From JBBROS01 sp965213855 (GTDB lineage Bacteria; Pseudomonadota; Alphaproteobacteria; Acetobacterales; Acetobacteraceae): a stretch of 64,000 nucleotides of DNA. The stretch is from positions 620,001 to 684,000 of the forward strand of contig CBDCAA010000011.1 in NCBI GenBank assembly GCA_965213855.1. Direction: 5' to 3'. The stretch's first letter is position 1, and every line of letters starts with the position of its first letter. Below are positions 18,020-26,717 of this stretch, piece by piece. The notes beneath the pieces are model-generated. The model was not told where the DNA came from. It made no database searches and saw only the letters and a program-made list of their open reading frames with translations. Made by a program: the position numbers and the translations under genes.

Positions 18020-19525
18020 TCAGGCGGTGATGTCAACGCCGGCACGAAGCCAGGCGGCGCGGGGTAGAAGGGAGTGCATGGGTGGCGGTTCGCGTGCCGG
18101 GGCCAGGCTCGCACCGCCCTGGCTCGCACCGCCCTGGCCCGCTCCGCCCTGGTTCTCCTGGCCGTGACCCGCCCGACCCTGGGCGCCCCGGCCATCGCCG
18201 AACCCCTGGCCCCCCGAGGAAAGGCTGAACTGCACGGTTCGGCCATCGGCGGCGAGCCCCGCCGCGTCGAGCGCTTGATGCAGTTGCGTTTGGCTGTGCA
18301 TGAACAAGGCCAGGGTCTCGGAGCGCTCGACAGCGAGCATGACGTGCGCGGGCCCGTCCGCGGTACGGTCGACCCGAACCTGAACCCGGCCCAGCTCGGC
18401 CGGGTCGAGACGGATGACAAGACTATTCGGCATGCCCGGGGCCGCGCTGGCGAGGCTGGCGAAGACGGGCGTGAGTTGGCCGACAGCGCTTGGCGCGCTC
18501 GGGGCCGTGCCGCTTGCGAACCCTTGCGCGTCGGCGGGGTGCCCCGTCGTCCAGATCAGGCTGGCCCCGGCCGTGGCAGTCGGCGGCGTGGCGACAGGCT
18601 GGGCCGGCCCGCCCGGCTCCGGATGCGAGAGCGGCTGGGAGCTCTGGGCGGCCGATCCAAGGTTCGCCGTGCCGCTGGCGAGGTCCAAACTAGTCGGGTC
18701 CTGGCCCGCAAGCTCCTGCCCGGAGGGGCCCAGGCCCACCTTCTCCGGACTGGCCGGGCTCGGGCCGGCCGGAGCGGCATCGCCGGCGCCTGCTGCGGCA
18801 AGAGGTCCTCCGCCGGACTGGTCCGCACGTGCGCCACTGGCCGGCCTCTCGCGGGCCGGGGCGTCGTATGGGCCAAACCCGGACAGGTATGCCGCATCGC
18901 CAGTCGCCTGCGACTGGCCCCGGCTGTCGGCATCGGGCGGCGGCGCACCCTGGGGCGCAGCTTGGGGGGCGTCGACGCGACCCGCCTGCTCCGGTGCGCC
19001 GTCCGGCATGCGGTGCGGTGCGGTGGCGGCTGCCTTCGGTCCTGCCGCCGCCGATCGCGACGGCACCAGGCCAAGCGGCGCCAGGGCTGGCCGCGACGCC
19101 GCCAAAAGTCCCAGCTGGGATCGTCGGGCGCTGGCAGGACCGTCCCCGCCCACCTCTGCTCCGCCCGCCTCCGCTTCACCTGCCTCCGCTTGGTCGGCCT
19201 GGGCAGGGCCGGCCGCCTCGGGTGCGTCGGCGCCGTCGGCGCCGGCCGGTTTGGACACGGTCTGGGTCGGAGGCCGGGTCGGGATGGCGCCGGCCTCCCT
19301 CATCGCGCCCGGTCCCGACACGGAGCACGTGGACCGTCGCCCGGCCCCAGGGCTGCCCGTCGCGGCGCTCGCCGCCGGATTTGGTTGCGCGTGCAGCGCT
19401 TGGGACAGCACCGCGTCGAAGCCCGTCGACAGATCGGCCTGACCTGCACCGGTGCTTGCACCAGAGATTGCAGTCCGGGTCACGCCAGGCGTGAGCGGGA
19501 GAGGAGAGGCGGCTTGATCGACCAT
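18020..19525 (-). CDS. fliK: Flagellar hook-length control protein FliK
   Basis: About 501 residues. The C-terminal Flg_hook domain is recognisable (LVIRLDPAELGRVQVRVDRT, then HVMLAVERSETLALF and LDAAGLAADGRTVQFSLSSG). The long N-terminal part is Ala/Pro/Gly/Gln-rich, low in order and typical of the molecular-ruler part of FliK. A short Gly/Gln/Ala repeat tail follows the domain. The start at 19525 (MVDQAASPLPLTPG) is preferred; an in-frame GTG at 19573 would add 16 residues. Position beside flgD and divergent from flgE supports the name. Confidence 0.88.
   Translation of the reverse strand: MVDQAASPLPLTPGVTRTAISGASTGAGQADLSTGFDAVLSQALHAQPNPAASAATGSPGAGRRSTCSVSGPGAMREAGAIPTRPPTQTVSKPAGADGADAPEAAGPAQADQAEAGEAEAGGAEVGGDGPASARRSQLGLLAASRPALAPLGLVPSRSAAAGPKAAATAPHRMPDGAPEQAGRVDAPQAAPQGAPPPDADSRGQSQATGDAAYLSGFGPYDAPARERPASGARADQSGGGPLAAAGAGDAAPAGPSPASPEKVGLGPSGQELAGQDPTSLDLASGTANLGSAAQSSQPLSHPEPGGPAQPVATPPTATAGASLIWTTGHPADAQGFASGTAPSAPSAVGQLTPVFASLASAAPGMPNSLVIRLDPAELGRVQVRVDRTADGPAHVMLAVERSETLALFMHSQTQLHQALDAAGLAADGRTVQFSLSSGGQGFGDGRGAQGRAGHGQENQGGAGQGGASQGGASLAPAREPPPMHSLLPRAAWLRAGVDITA
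18108..18152. repeat. 15-base tandem repeat inside fliK
   Basis: Three imperfect head-to-tail copies of a GCTCGCACCGCCCTG unit. They encode the repetitive Gly/Gln/Ala tail of FliK. Such in-frame repeats can change copy number without breaking the frame. Confidence 0.6.
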
Positions 19526-19593
19526 CGCCGCAGTCACAGCAAGCCGGAGGCCAGCGCGAAAACCATGCTGCACCGTGGCGCAGGCGCGGATGG

Positions 19594-19608
19594 CGGCAGA
19601 GTTTGCCG
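19594..19608. promoter_or_regulatory. ftr-like site 1 (candidate FlbD enhancer)
   Basis: CGGCAGAGTTTGCCG is an imperfect palindrome (CGGCA-N5-TGCCG). It lies about 83-97 bases upstream of the -24 element of the flgE promoter, at the spacing expected for a sigma-54 enhancer. Confidence 0.6.
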
Positions 19609-19626
19609 GGCGGAAACAGCTCCGGG

Positions 19627-19641
19627 CGGCAGAGTACGCCG
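19627..19641. promoter_or_regulatory. ftr-like site 2 (candidate FlbD enhancer)
   Basis: CGGCAGAGTACGCCG repeats site 1 with two changes and is 33 bases from it (about three DNA turns), so both would face the same side of the helix. Paired elements of this kind are known for FlbD in Caulobacter. Confidence 0.6.
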
Positions 19642-19663
19642 GCCCCGCGCCCCGATAAACCCC

Positions 19664-19679
19664 AGCAATGCGGGCGCCG
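19664..19679 (-). promoter_or_regulatory. Candidate sigma-54 promoter toward fliK-flgD
   Basis: On the minus strand the sequence reads CGGCGCCCGCATTGCT: a perfect TTGCT -12 element and a partly matched -24 element with the required GG-N10-GC spacing. It lies back to back with the flgE promoter. Weaker than its neighbour. Confidence 0.4.
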
Positions 19680-19683
19680 GCCC

Positions 19684-19699
19684 TGGCACGCTTCCTGCT
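19684..19699 (+). promoter_or_regulatory. Sigma-54 (RpoN) promoter of flgE-flgK-flgL
   Basis: TGGCACGCTTCCTGCT fits TGGCAC-N5-TTGCW with one mismatch and exact GG-N10-GC spacing. The start of transcription would be near 19710, about 60 bases before flgE. Two ftr-like sites lie upstream, and FlbD, a sigma-54 activator, is encoded 6 kb away in the same block. Confidence 0.8.
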
Positions 19700-19770
19700 G
19701 TCCAGGACGCGATAGGGGTCACGAGGCTGCGGCGGACCGTCGCGGCAGCCCCAAAGCCAGGGAGTGCAGC

Positions 19771-21069
19771 ATGTCGATCTTCGGAGCCTTGAACACGGCG
19801 GTCAGCGGGCTGACGTCCCAGTCCGCGTCGTTCGACAACATCAGCGACAACGTCGCCAACAGCCAGACGGTCGGGTTCAAATCGACCGACACGACCTTTC
19901 AGGACTACCTGACCAGCAGCTCCGCCACCACCAACCAATCCGGCGCCGTCGTGGCCAGGCCGGCCTACCAGAATACCTTGGAGGGCACGGTGACGCAGAC
20001 CAACAACGGGCTCAATCTCGCAATCAGCGGCCAAGGTTTCTTCAACGTCAGCCAGCCGGTCAGCGAGAACAACGGGACCGTGACGTTCAACCCGCAGCCC
20101 GAGTACACGCGTGCGGGAGACTTCTCCCTCAACAAGGACGGCTACCTCGTCAACGGCAGCGGCAATTACCTGAACGGCTGGGTTGCGGACAGCACCGGTG
20201 CGCTCGACCAGACCAAGACCGTGCCGATCAAGGTCCAGGAGAGCGGCTACAGCCCGGTGCCGACCACCACCGCAACGCTCGCGGCAAACCTACCCGCGTC
20301 CCCAAGCGGGGCCCCCATCACCACGCAGATACCCGTCATAGACTCGCTCGGCCGGTCACAGACCGTGGATCTCGCCTGGACACCAGCAGCGAGCCCCGGC
20401 AACACATGGTCGGTGGCCATCACGCAAGCGGACGGGACCGCGCTTGGCAGCGCGACGGTCGGCTTCGGCCCGAACGGCAACCCGGGCGCGGCGCAAGGCA
20501 CCATCGGCAGCGTCACCTCGACCGGCGGCACCGTCACAGGCAGCACCTATGCCGCAGGGGGCACCGCAACGCTGGGCTTCACGGCCAATTTCGGCGCCGG
20601 GTCGCAGCCGGTCACGCTCGATCTCGGTCATTTCGGGCAGGCGGACGGGCTGACCCAGTTCGCCGGAACCACCTACAGCGCCCGGTCGCTGACCCAGGAC
20701 GGCGTGCCGCCGGGCAGCTACAACGGCGTGACGACCAGCTCCAACGGGGACGTCGTGGTGAACTACGACAACGGGCAGTCGCGCGTGGTGGCGCGGGTCC
20801 CGGTCACCACCTTCGCCAACGCGAACGCTTTGCAACGCGAGAATGGGCAAGCGTTCGAAGCGACGCGGGAGAGCGGCGCGGCACAGACCGAGCAGGCTGC
20901 CAGCAATGGCGCCGGCACCCTGGTCACCAGTTCGACGGAGAGCAGCAATGTCGACATCGCGACCGAGTTCACGAAGCTGATCGTTGCGCAGCGGGCCTAC
21001 ACGGCCAACACCAAGCTGGTGACGACGGCGGACGAGCTGTTGCAGGCAACGATCAACATGAAGACCTGA
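19771..21069 (+). CDS. flgE: Flagellar hook protein FlgE
   Basis: A 432-residue hook subunit. The N-terminal rod/hook motif (MSIFGALNTAVSGLTSQSAS, then NISDNVANSQTVGFK) and the C-terminal motif (STESSNVDIATEFTKLIVAQ, RAYTANTKLVTTADELLQ) form the helical core that polymerises. The ATG at 19771 has AGGGAG ending 6 bases upstream. The longer frame that opens at 19603 is the promoter region and is not coding. First gene of flgE-flgK-flgL. Confidence 0.95.
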   Translation: MSIFGALNTAVSGLTSQSASFDNISDNVANSQTVGFKSTDTTFQDYLTSSSATTNQSGAVVARPAYQNTLEGTVTQTNNGLNLAISGQGFFNVSQPVSENNGTVTFNPQPEYTRAGDFSLNKDGYLVNGSGNYLNGWVADSTGALDQTKTVPIKVQESGYSPVPTTTATLAANLPASPSGAPITTQIPVIDSLGRSQTVDLAWTPAASPGNTWSVAITQADGTALGSATVGFGPNGNPGAAQGTIGSVTSTGGTVTGSTYAAGGTATLGFTANFGAGSQPVTLDLGHFGQADGLTQFAGTTYSARSLTQDGVPPGSYNGVTTSSNGDVVVNYDNGQSRVVARVPVTTFANANALQRENGQAFEATRESGAAQTEQAASNGAGTLVTSSTESSNVDIATEFTKLIVAQRAYTANTKLVTTADELLQATINMKT

Positions 21070-21137
21070 CGCCGTGCTCGTCCATGGCCAGGAGAGAATT
21101 GTGACGTCACGAACGACACCGGCGGGACAATAGCGCG

Positions 21138-22511
21138 ATGTCGCTCAACGGCATTCTAAGCCAGGCCTCCTCGGGGCTGGCCGGCATCCAGGCCAAGTTG
21201 TCGACGGTGTCGCAGAACGTCGCCAACGCCAACACCGCCGGCTATGTGCGCGAGACGACCGCGAATGAGAGCGCGGTGGCGGATGGCCAGGGCCAGGGCG
21301 TGCGGACCGGGGTCGCGACCCGCACCGTGGACGCGTCCCTGCAAGCCGATCTGTTCGCATCCAACGCTCAGGTCGCGGACAAGGACGCGCGCAGTACCGT
21401 GTTGGCCGCGATCGACCAGGCATCCGGCTCGCCCGGCTCCGGGCAGGACGTGTCGAGTCTGATCGGCGCCTTGCGCGACTCGTATTCCACCCTTGAGAGC
21501 GATCCGTCGAACGCGACGCAGCAGCGGCAGGTCGTGAACAGGGCCGCCTCCCTCGCCACCGGGGTGAACCAGCTGGGCCAAGCGGTCACGGTGCAGCGCC
21601 AAGCGGTGCAGGACGACCTCGTCACGGACGTGGCGTCCGCCAACACGGCGCTTGCGGCGGTCGGCACGTTGAGCGACCAGATCATCGCCGCCCGGGCGCG
21701 TGGACAGAGCACCGCCGACCTGGAGGACAAGCGCGACAGCGCCGCCGCCACGGTTACCCAGCTCACCGGCGCCACCTTCCTGAAACAGTCCAACGGCGAC
21801 GTGCTGGCCGTCAGTGGCGGGACGGTCCTGCCGACACGCGCGTCCACCGGGCCGCTCGCGGTCGGCAGCGCGACGGTCGCACCGGGATCGGTTGCGCCCG
21901 CACTGACGGTCTCCGGAACGCCGGCGACGCTTGGCGGCGGCGGCAGTGGCGGCGGCGGACGGATCGGCGCGGAGGCCGACCTGCGCGACAACGTCCTGCC
22001 GGCACTGCAGACCAAGCTGGACGGTTTCGCACAATCGCTGGCGACAGGGTTTTCGGGTGCGGGCGTCACGCTGTTCACCGACAACACCGGCACGATCCCG
22101 GCATCGGGGACGGCCGGCTTCGCACAGACGATCCAGGTGAACCCGGCCGTCTCTGCAACCCCGAGCGCGGTCCGCGACGGTGTGGGCGCCCCGGCCGGCG
22201 CCGCGGGCAACACGACGATCATCAACGCCGTGCTGACCACGGCGCTGGCGACGGGGGCGGGCACGGTGTCCGGACAGGCGGCGGACCTGGTCGCCGACAA
22301 CGCGACCGCCGCGAGCGTCGCCGCCTCGCAACTCTCGACAGAGAAATCGGTCCAGACGTCGCTCTCGACGAAGCTGACGACGCAAACGGGGGTGTCGGTG
22401 GATTCGGAGCTGTCGTCGATGGTCGCGCTGCAGAACAGCTACAGCGCGAACGCCCGGGTGATTGCCGCCGTCCAGACGATCTGGACGCAACTGCTGGACA
22501 GCGTGCAATGA
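21138..22511 (+). CDS. flgK: Hook-filament junction protein FlgK (HAP1)
   Basis: A 457-residue protein. N-terminus MSLNGILSQASSGLAGIQAK with VSQNVANANTAGYVRET is typical; the middle has NQLGQAVTVQRQ and a Gly-rich loop at about residues 268-276; the C-terminus has SELSSMVALQNSYSANARVI and IWTQLLDSV. It joins the hook to the filament together with FlgL. It starts 68 bases after flgE and overlaps flgL by four bases (ATGA). The gap before it holds a 10-base perfect palindrome GTGACGTCAC at 21101-21110 of unknown meaning. Confidence 0.94.
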   Translation: MSLNGILSQASSGLAGIQAKLSTVSQNVANANTAGYVRETTANESAVADGQGQGVRTGVATRTVDASLQADLFASNAQVADKDARSTVLAAIDQASGSPGSGQDVSSLIGALRDSYSTLESDPSNATQQRQVVNRAASLATGVNQLGQAVTVQRQAVQDDLVTDVASANTALAAVGTLSDQIIAARARGQSTADLEDKRDSAAATVTQLTGATFLKQSNGDVLAVSGGTVLPTRASTGPLAVGSATVAPGSVAPALTVSGTPATLGGGGSGGGGRIGAEADLRDNVLPALQTKLDGFAQSLATGFSGAGVTLFTDNTGTIPASGTAGFAQTIQVNPAVSATPSAVRDGVGAPAGAAGNTTIINAVLTTALATGAGTVSGQAADLVADNATAASVAASQLSTEKSVQTSLSTKLTTQTGVSVDSELSSMVALQNSYSANARVIAAVQTIWTQLLDSVQ

Positions 22512-23488
22512 GCGGCTCGATCGGAAGCGTCTCTGGCACCAACGTCGACGCCGGGCTGCTCGGCCGCCTGACACAGGACAGCGCGGACATCAGCAAGCAG
22601 CTCGACACGGCGATGCAGCAGCAGTCGACGGGCAAGATCTCGGACGTCTACGCCGGTCTTGGCACCGGTGCCCGCACGAGCCTCGACCTGCGCCCCTCCG
22701 TGCAGCACCTGCAGACATGGCAAAGCAACATCGATAGTGCGCAGACGCGGCTCGACGTGACGCAGTCGACGCTGAAGCAGATCAGCTCGATCGCCTCGGA
22801 CTTCTACGCCAAGACCAACAACATCAACGGCACCGGGCAGTCGGAGGTCGCCAGCATTGCCGCATCGGCCAAGCAGGCGCTGCAGCAGGTCGCGCAACTG
22901 CTGAACACGAAGGACGGCAACGTCTATGTGTTCGCAGGCCAGGACACGGCGAATGCGCCGGTCACGACGACCAACCCGACCGTGCTCGGCACGAGCTTGC
23001 TGGCCGTGCCGCAGACGACGGCGCCCTTCTCCTCGACGCTCGGGACGGCGGTGCCGACGGTCGAGGTCGGGGATGGGCAGACGGTGCAGGTCGGGCTGCT
23101 CGCCAACCAGAACACGTTGTCGACGTCGCAGGCGCCAACGACCGGATCGTACATGCGCGATATCATGACGAGCCTGGCAACGCTCGCCAATCTCACGCCC
23201 GGGCCCACAGCCCAGGCAACGGCGGCCGGCGTCCGGTCGCAGCTGGGCAGCGCGATCGATGCGATGTCGACCGAGCAGGGCGCGTTGGGTGATCTGCAAT
23301 CCGGGCTGGAGACGCGCAAGACGACCCTGGCATCGCTGCAGACGGCCCTCACCGCGCAGGTGTCGAACGCCGAGGATGTCGACTCCGCGGCAACGATCAC
23401 GAAGGTCCAGTCGCTGCAAACCCAGCTTCAGGCGTCCTACCGGCTGATTGCCGGGGTCAAGGACCTCACGCTCGCAAGCTATCTCTAG
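22508..23488 (+). CDS. flgL: Hook-filament junction protein FlgL (HAP3, flagellin-like)
   Basis: A 326-residue flagellin-family protein. The N-terminal helices (LDTAMQQQSTGKISDVYAGL, then SLDLRPSVQHLQTWQSNI) and the C-terminal helices (AMSTEQGALGDLQSGLETRK, and a final coiled stretch ending ASYRLIAGVKDLTLASYL) match FlgL. The middle contains the NVYVFAGQDT motif common in FlgL. It overlaps flgK (ATGA) and ends this operon; the next gene converges on it. Confidence 0.92.
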   Translation: MSGSIGSVSGTNVDAGLLGRLTQDSADISKQLDTAMQQQSTGKISDVYAGLGTGARTSLDLRPSVQHLQTWQSNIDSAQTRLDVTQSTLKQISSIASDFYAKTNNINGTGQSEVASIAASAKQALQQVAQLLNTKDGNVYVFAGQDTANAPVTTTNPTVLGTSLLAVPQTTAPFSSTLGTAVPTVEVGDGQTVQVGLLANQNTLSTSQAPTTGSYMRDIMTSLATLANLTPGPTAQATAAGVRSQLGSAIDAMSTEQGALGDLQSGLETRKTTLASLQTALTAQVSNAEDVDSAATITKVQSLQTQLQASYRLIAGVKDLTLASYL

Positions 23489-23503
23489 CAGGCGTCCCCC
23501 ATC

Positions 23504-23517
23504 GCGGTCCGAACCGC
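23504..23517. terminator. Short hairpin between converging flgL and regulator genes
   Basis: GCGGT-CCGA-ACCGC forms a 5-bp stem with a 4-base loop in the 31-base gap between two converging genes. Weak but well placed. Confidence 0.3.
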
Positions 23518-23519
23518 TC

Positions 23520-24935
23520 CTAACGTGGGGCGGCCTTGGCGGACGCCGCCGGGATCGGGGCGAAGCGCCACGGGACGGCACTGCCCTCGTTCGGGTCGAT
23601 CAGCAGGCGGTGCTGCAGCGGCGGAAAGGCACGGCTGCGGCAGTCCATCCGGTCGCACAGCCGGCAGGACAGCCCGATCCCGACCCGGCGCCCAAGGTCC
23701 AGCCCGTCCGAGTAGACGACCTCCGGCGCGCGGTCGATGTCGCAGCCGAGTGCGACGACGTGGCGCGGCGGCGGCTCGCCCCAACCGGAGGGCGTGCCGC
23801 TGACCACGCGCCCGAAGCACAGGAACGCCGCGCCGTCCGGCAATTCGTCGGCCTCCACGCACAGGCGGTCGGGGGTGGTGAAGGCGGTATGGATCAACCA
23901 GCGTGGGCAGGATCCGCCGAACCGGACGAAGGGGATGCCGGAGGCGGAGAACCGCTTGTCTACGTTGCCGGCCGGGTCGACGCGGACGAAGAAGAACGGA
24001 ATGCCGCGCGCGCCCTCCCGCTGCAGGCTGCTGAGCCGGTGTGCAACCTGTTCGAAGCTGGTGCCAAAGCGCGCGGCGAGCACGTCGACATCGTAGCGCA
24101 ACGCCTGCGCGGCCTCGAGGATGCGGGCATAGGGGAGCAGCAGTGCGCCCGCGGCATAGTTGAGCAGGCCGACGCGGATGAGGGCCTCAGCCTCGGCCGT
24201 CGTAGGCGAGGCCGCGGTTGCGAGCGCGTCGGTGATCTCGCGCGCTTCGAGCAGCATCAGCTGGAATGCCAGGTGGAAGGCGCGCGTCTCCCGGCGCATC
24301 GTCTCCGACAGATCGAGCACCCGTGTATCCGGGTCGAAGCGCCGCTGCGTGTCGAGCGGCCCGACGCGCACGCGCACGCCATGGGTTCGGGCGAGCCGTT
24401 CGGCAATGGCCCGGTCCAGTCCGGACGCCCCGGCGTCGCACTGCGCCGCGGTCCGCTCGGCAAGCGTTTCGAGCGCCTCGAAGTGGTTGCCGCGGTCTTG
24501 AAAGAAGTCGCGCGCCTCCTCGTTCGGCAGCAGGATCCTGCGTCCGCTGGGCAGCGCGATGCCGCTGGCGTCCTCCTGCGCGACCCGCCAGGCGCGATAG
24601 AGCGACAGCATGGCGCGCGCCGCGCCGGGCGCGCTGCCCGAGAGCGCCTGCAGTTCGGTCTCGGGGACGGGCTCCAGCCCCAAGGCAGGGTCGGCGATGA
24701 TCTCCCGCAGGCTCGTCTCCAACAGGCGTTCAGCGCTGCCCGACAAGGCCGCGAGATCCGCCTGCAGCACGGTCCCGAGCTTCAACAGCAACGAGGCCGT
24801 GACGCCGCGCTGATCGTGCTCGATCAGGTTGAGATAGCTGGCCGATATGCCAAGGCGGGCTGCGAGGGCCTGCTGCGAGAGTGTCCGCTCGGTGCGAAGC
24901 CTGCGGATGGTTCGGCCAATCAGGGGGCGGGACAT
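23520..24935 (-). CDS. XRE-family regulator of acyl-CoA/glyoxylate metabolism (ScfR/RamB type)
   Basis: A 471-residue regulator with an N-terminal helix-turn-helix (TLSQQALAARLGISASYLNL IEHDQRG), an IrrE/DUF955-like middle (about residues 170-290, including FHLAFQLMLLEAREI), and a C-terminal DUF2083-type domain with conserved cysteines (RFGGSCPRWLIHTAF, then SCRLCDRMDCRSRAF). Relatives such as RamB and the short-chain fatty-acid regulators sense short acyl-CoAs and control isocitrate lyase. It is divergent from aceA, which supports control of the glyoxylate shunt. ATG at 24935 chosen; an in-frame TTG two codons earlier is less likely. Confidence 0.85.
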   Translation of the reverse strand: MSRPLIGRTIRRLRTERTLSQQALAARLGISASYLNLIEHDQRGVTASLLLKLGTVLQADLAALSGSAERLLETSLREIIADPALGLEPVPETELQALSGSAPGAARAMLSLYRAWRVAQEDASGIALPSGRRILLPNEEARDFFQDRGNHFEALETLAERTAAQCDAGASGLDRAIAERLARTHGVRVRVGPLDTQRRFDPDTRVLDLSETMRRETRAFHLAFQLMLLEAREITDALATAASPTTAEAEALIRVGLLNYAAGALLLPYARILEAAQALRYDVDVLAARFGTSFEQVAHRLSSLQREGARGIPFFFVRVDPAGNVDKRFSASGIPFVRFGGSCPRWLIHTAFTTPDRLCVEADELPDGAAFLCFGRVVSGTPSGWGEPPPRHVVALGCDIDRAPEVVYSDGLDLGRRVGIGLSCRLCDRMDCRSRAFPPLQHRLLIDPNEGSAVPWRFAPIPAASAKAAPR

Positions 24936-24956
24936 TGACAACCTTTACCGGGCCGA

Positions 24957-24972
24957 TTTTGACGATGTAAAA
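24957..24972. promoter_or_regulatory. Candidate operator between the ScfR-like gene and aceA
   Basis: TTTTGACGATGTAAAA is an AT-ended quasi-palindrome (TTTT-N8-AAAA) in the 145-base divergent region, which is more AT-rich than its surroundings. It lies 22 bases upstream of the regulator start, suitable for autoregulation. Candidate only. Confidence 0.3.
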
Positions 24973-25080
24973 CGCTGACATGCTTGCGTTTGACTGACGC
25001 TATTGCCGGTTTCTTTTGGCGTGGCAAGGGCGTTGTCTACATGGGCGGCACCCGTGCCGCACGCCAGGAGCCTCAGCCCG

Positions 25081-26409
<1,329 letters not shown>

Positions 26410-26431
26410 CCCCAAAACAGGAGAGACGGCG

Positions 26432-26584
26432 ATGGATCACGAGCTTTTCGACGACGGCCTGGTCCACGGGCACGACTGGTCGAGCGCGCCGGTCGACCGT
26501 TCAGGCATGTTGCTGGTTGCGGACACGACCAGCGTCAACACGCCCAGCAGCGTGTTCCACGACGACGTGCATCACGCCGACTAA
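26432..26584 (+). CDS. Acidic 50-residue protein downstream of aceA
   Basis: Not recognised. The ATG is preceded by an excellent AGGAGAG site (26419-26425) and starts 22 bases after the aceA stop, so it is probably translated from the aceA transcript. The product is acidic and His/Asp-rich at both ends (MDHELFDDGLVHGHDW; SVFHDDVHHAD) with a short strand-like middle (GMLLVADTTSV). No membrane helix or cysteine. It may be a small regulator of the enzyme or an acid-stress peptide; function unknown. Confidence 0.6.
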   Translation: MDHELFDDGLVHGHDWSSAPVDRSGMLLVADTTSVNTPSSVFHDDVHHAD

Positions 26585-26670
26585 CGCCTAGCGTCGACGC
26601 TCGACGGCCGCTGCAACCGTTCGGCTACAGCGGCGGCGCTGCGAACGTCCGGCGGCGCTTGCCTGCGACC

Positions 26671-26716
26671 GGCATCGCTTCCCCTGCTTGCACAAGCAGG
26701 AGGGGGAAGCGATGCC
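26671..26716. terminator. Long hairpin between converging aceA-side and thiolase genes
   Basis: GGCATCGCTTCCCCTGCTTG pairs almost perfectly with the sequence ending at 26716 (arms of about 20 bases, one 4-base bulge, 2-base loop). It lies right at the end of the minus-strand thiolase gene and after the aceA transcript, so it could end transcription from both sides. Confidence 0.65.
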
Positions 26717-26717
26717 G

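Noticed and set aside
18074..19792. Long plus-strand open frame (572 codons) across fliK
   Set aside because: fliK has a recognisable Flg_hook domain on the minus strand, and the plus-strand product is low-complexity Arg/Gly/Ala.
21101..21110. GTGACGTCAC palindrome as a CRP/FNR-type or stress site before flgK
   Set aside because: It is only 10 bp with no flanking symmetry and no regulator link; listed only in the flgK note.
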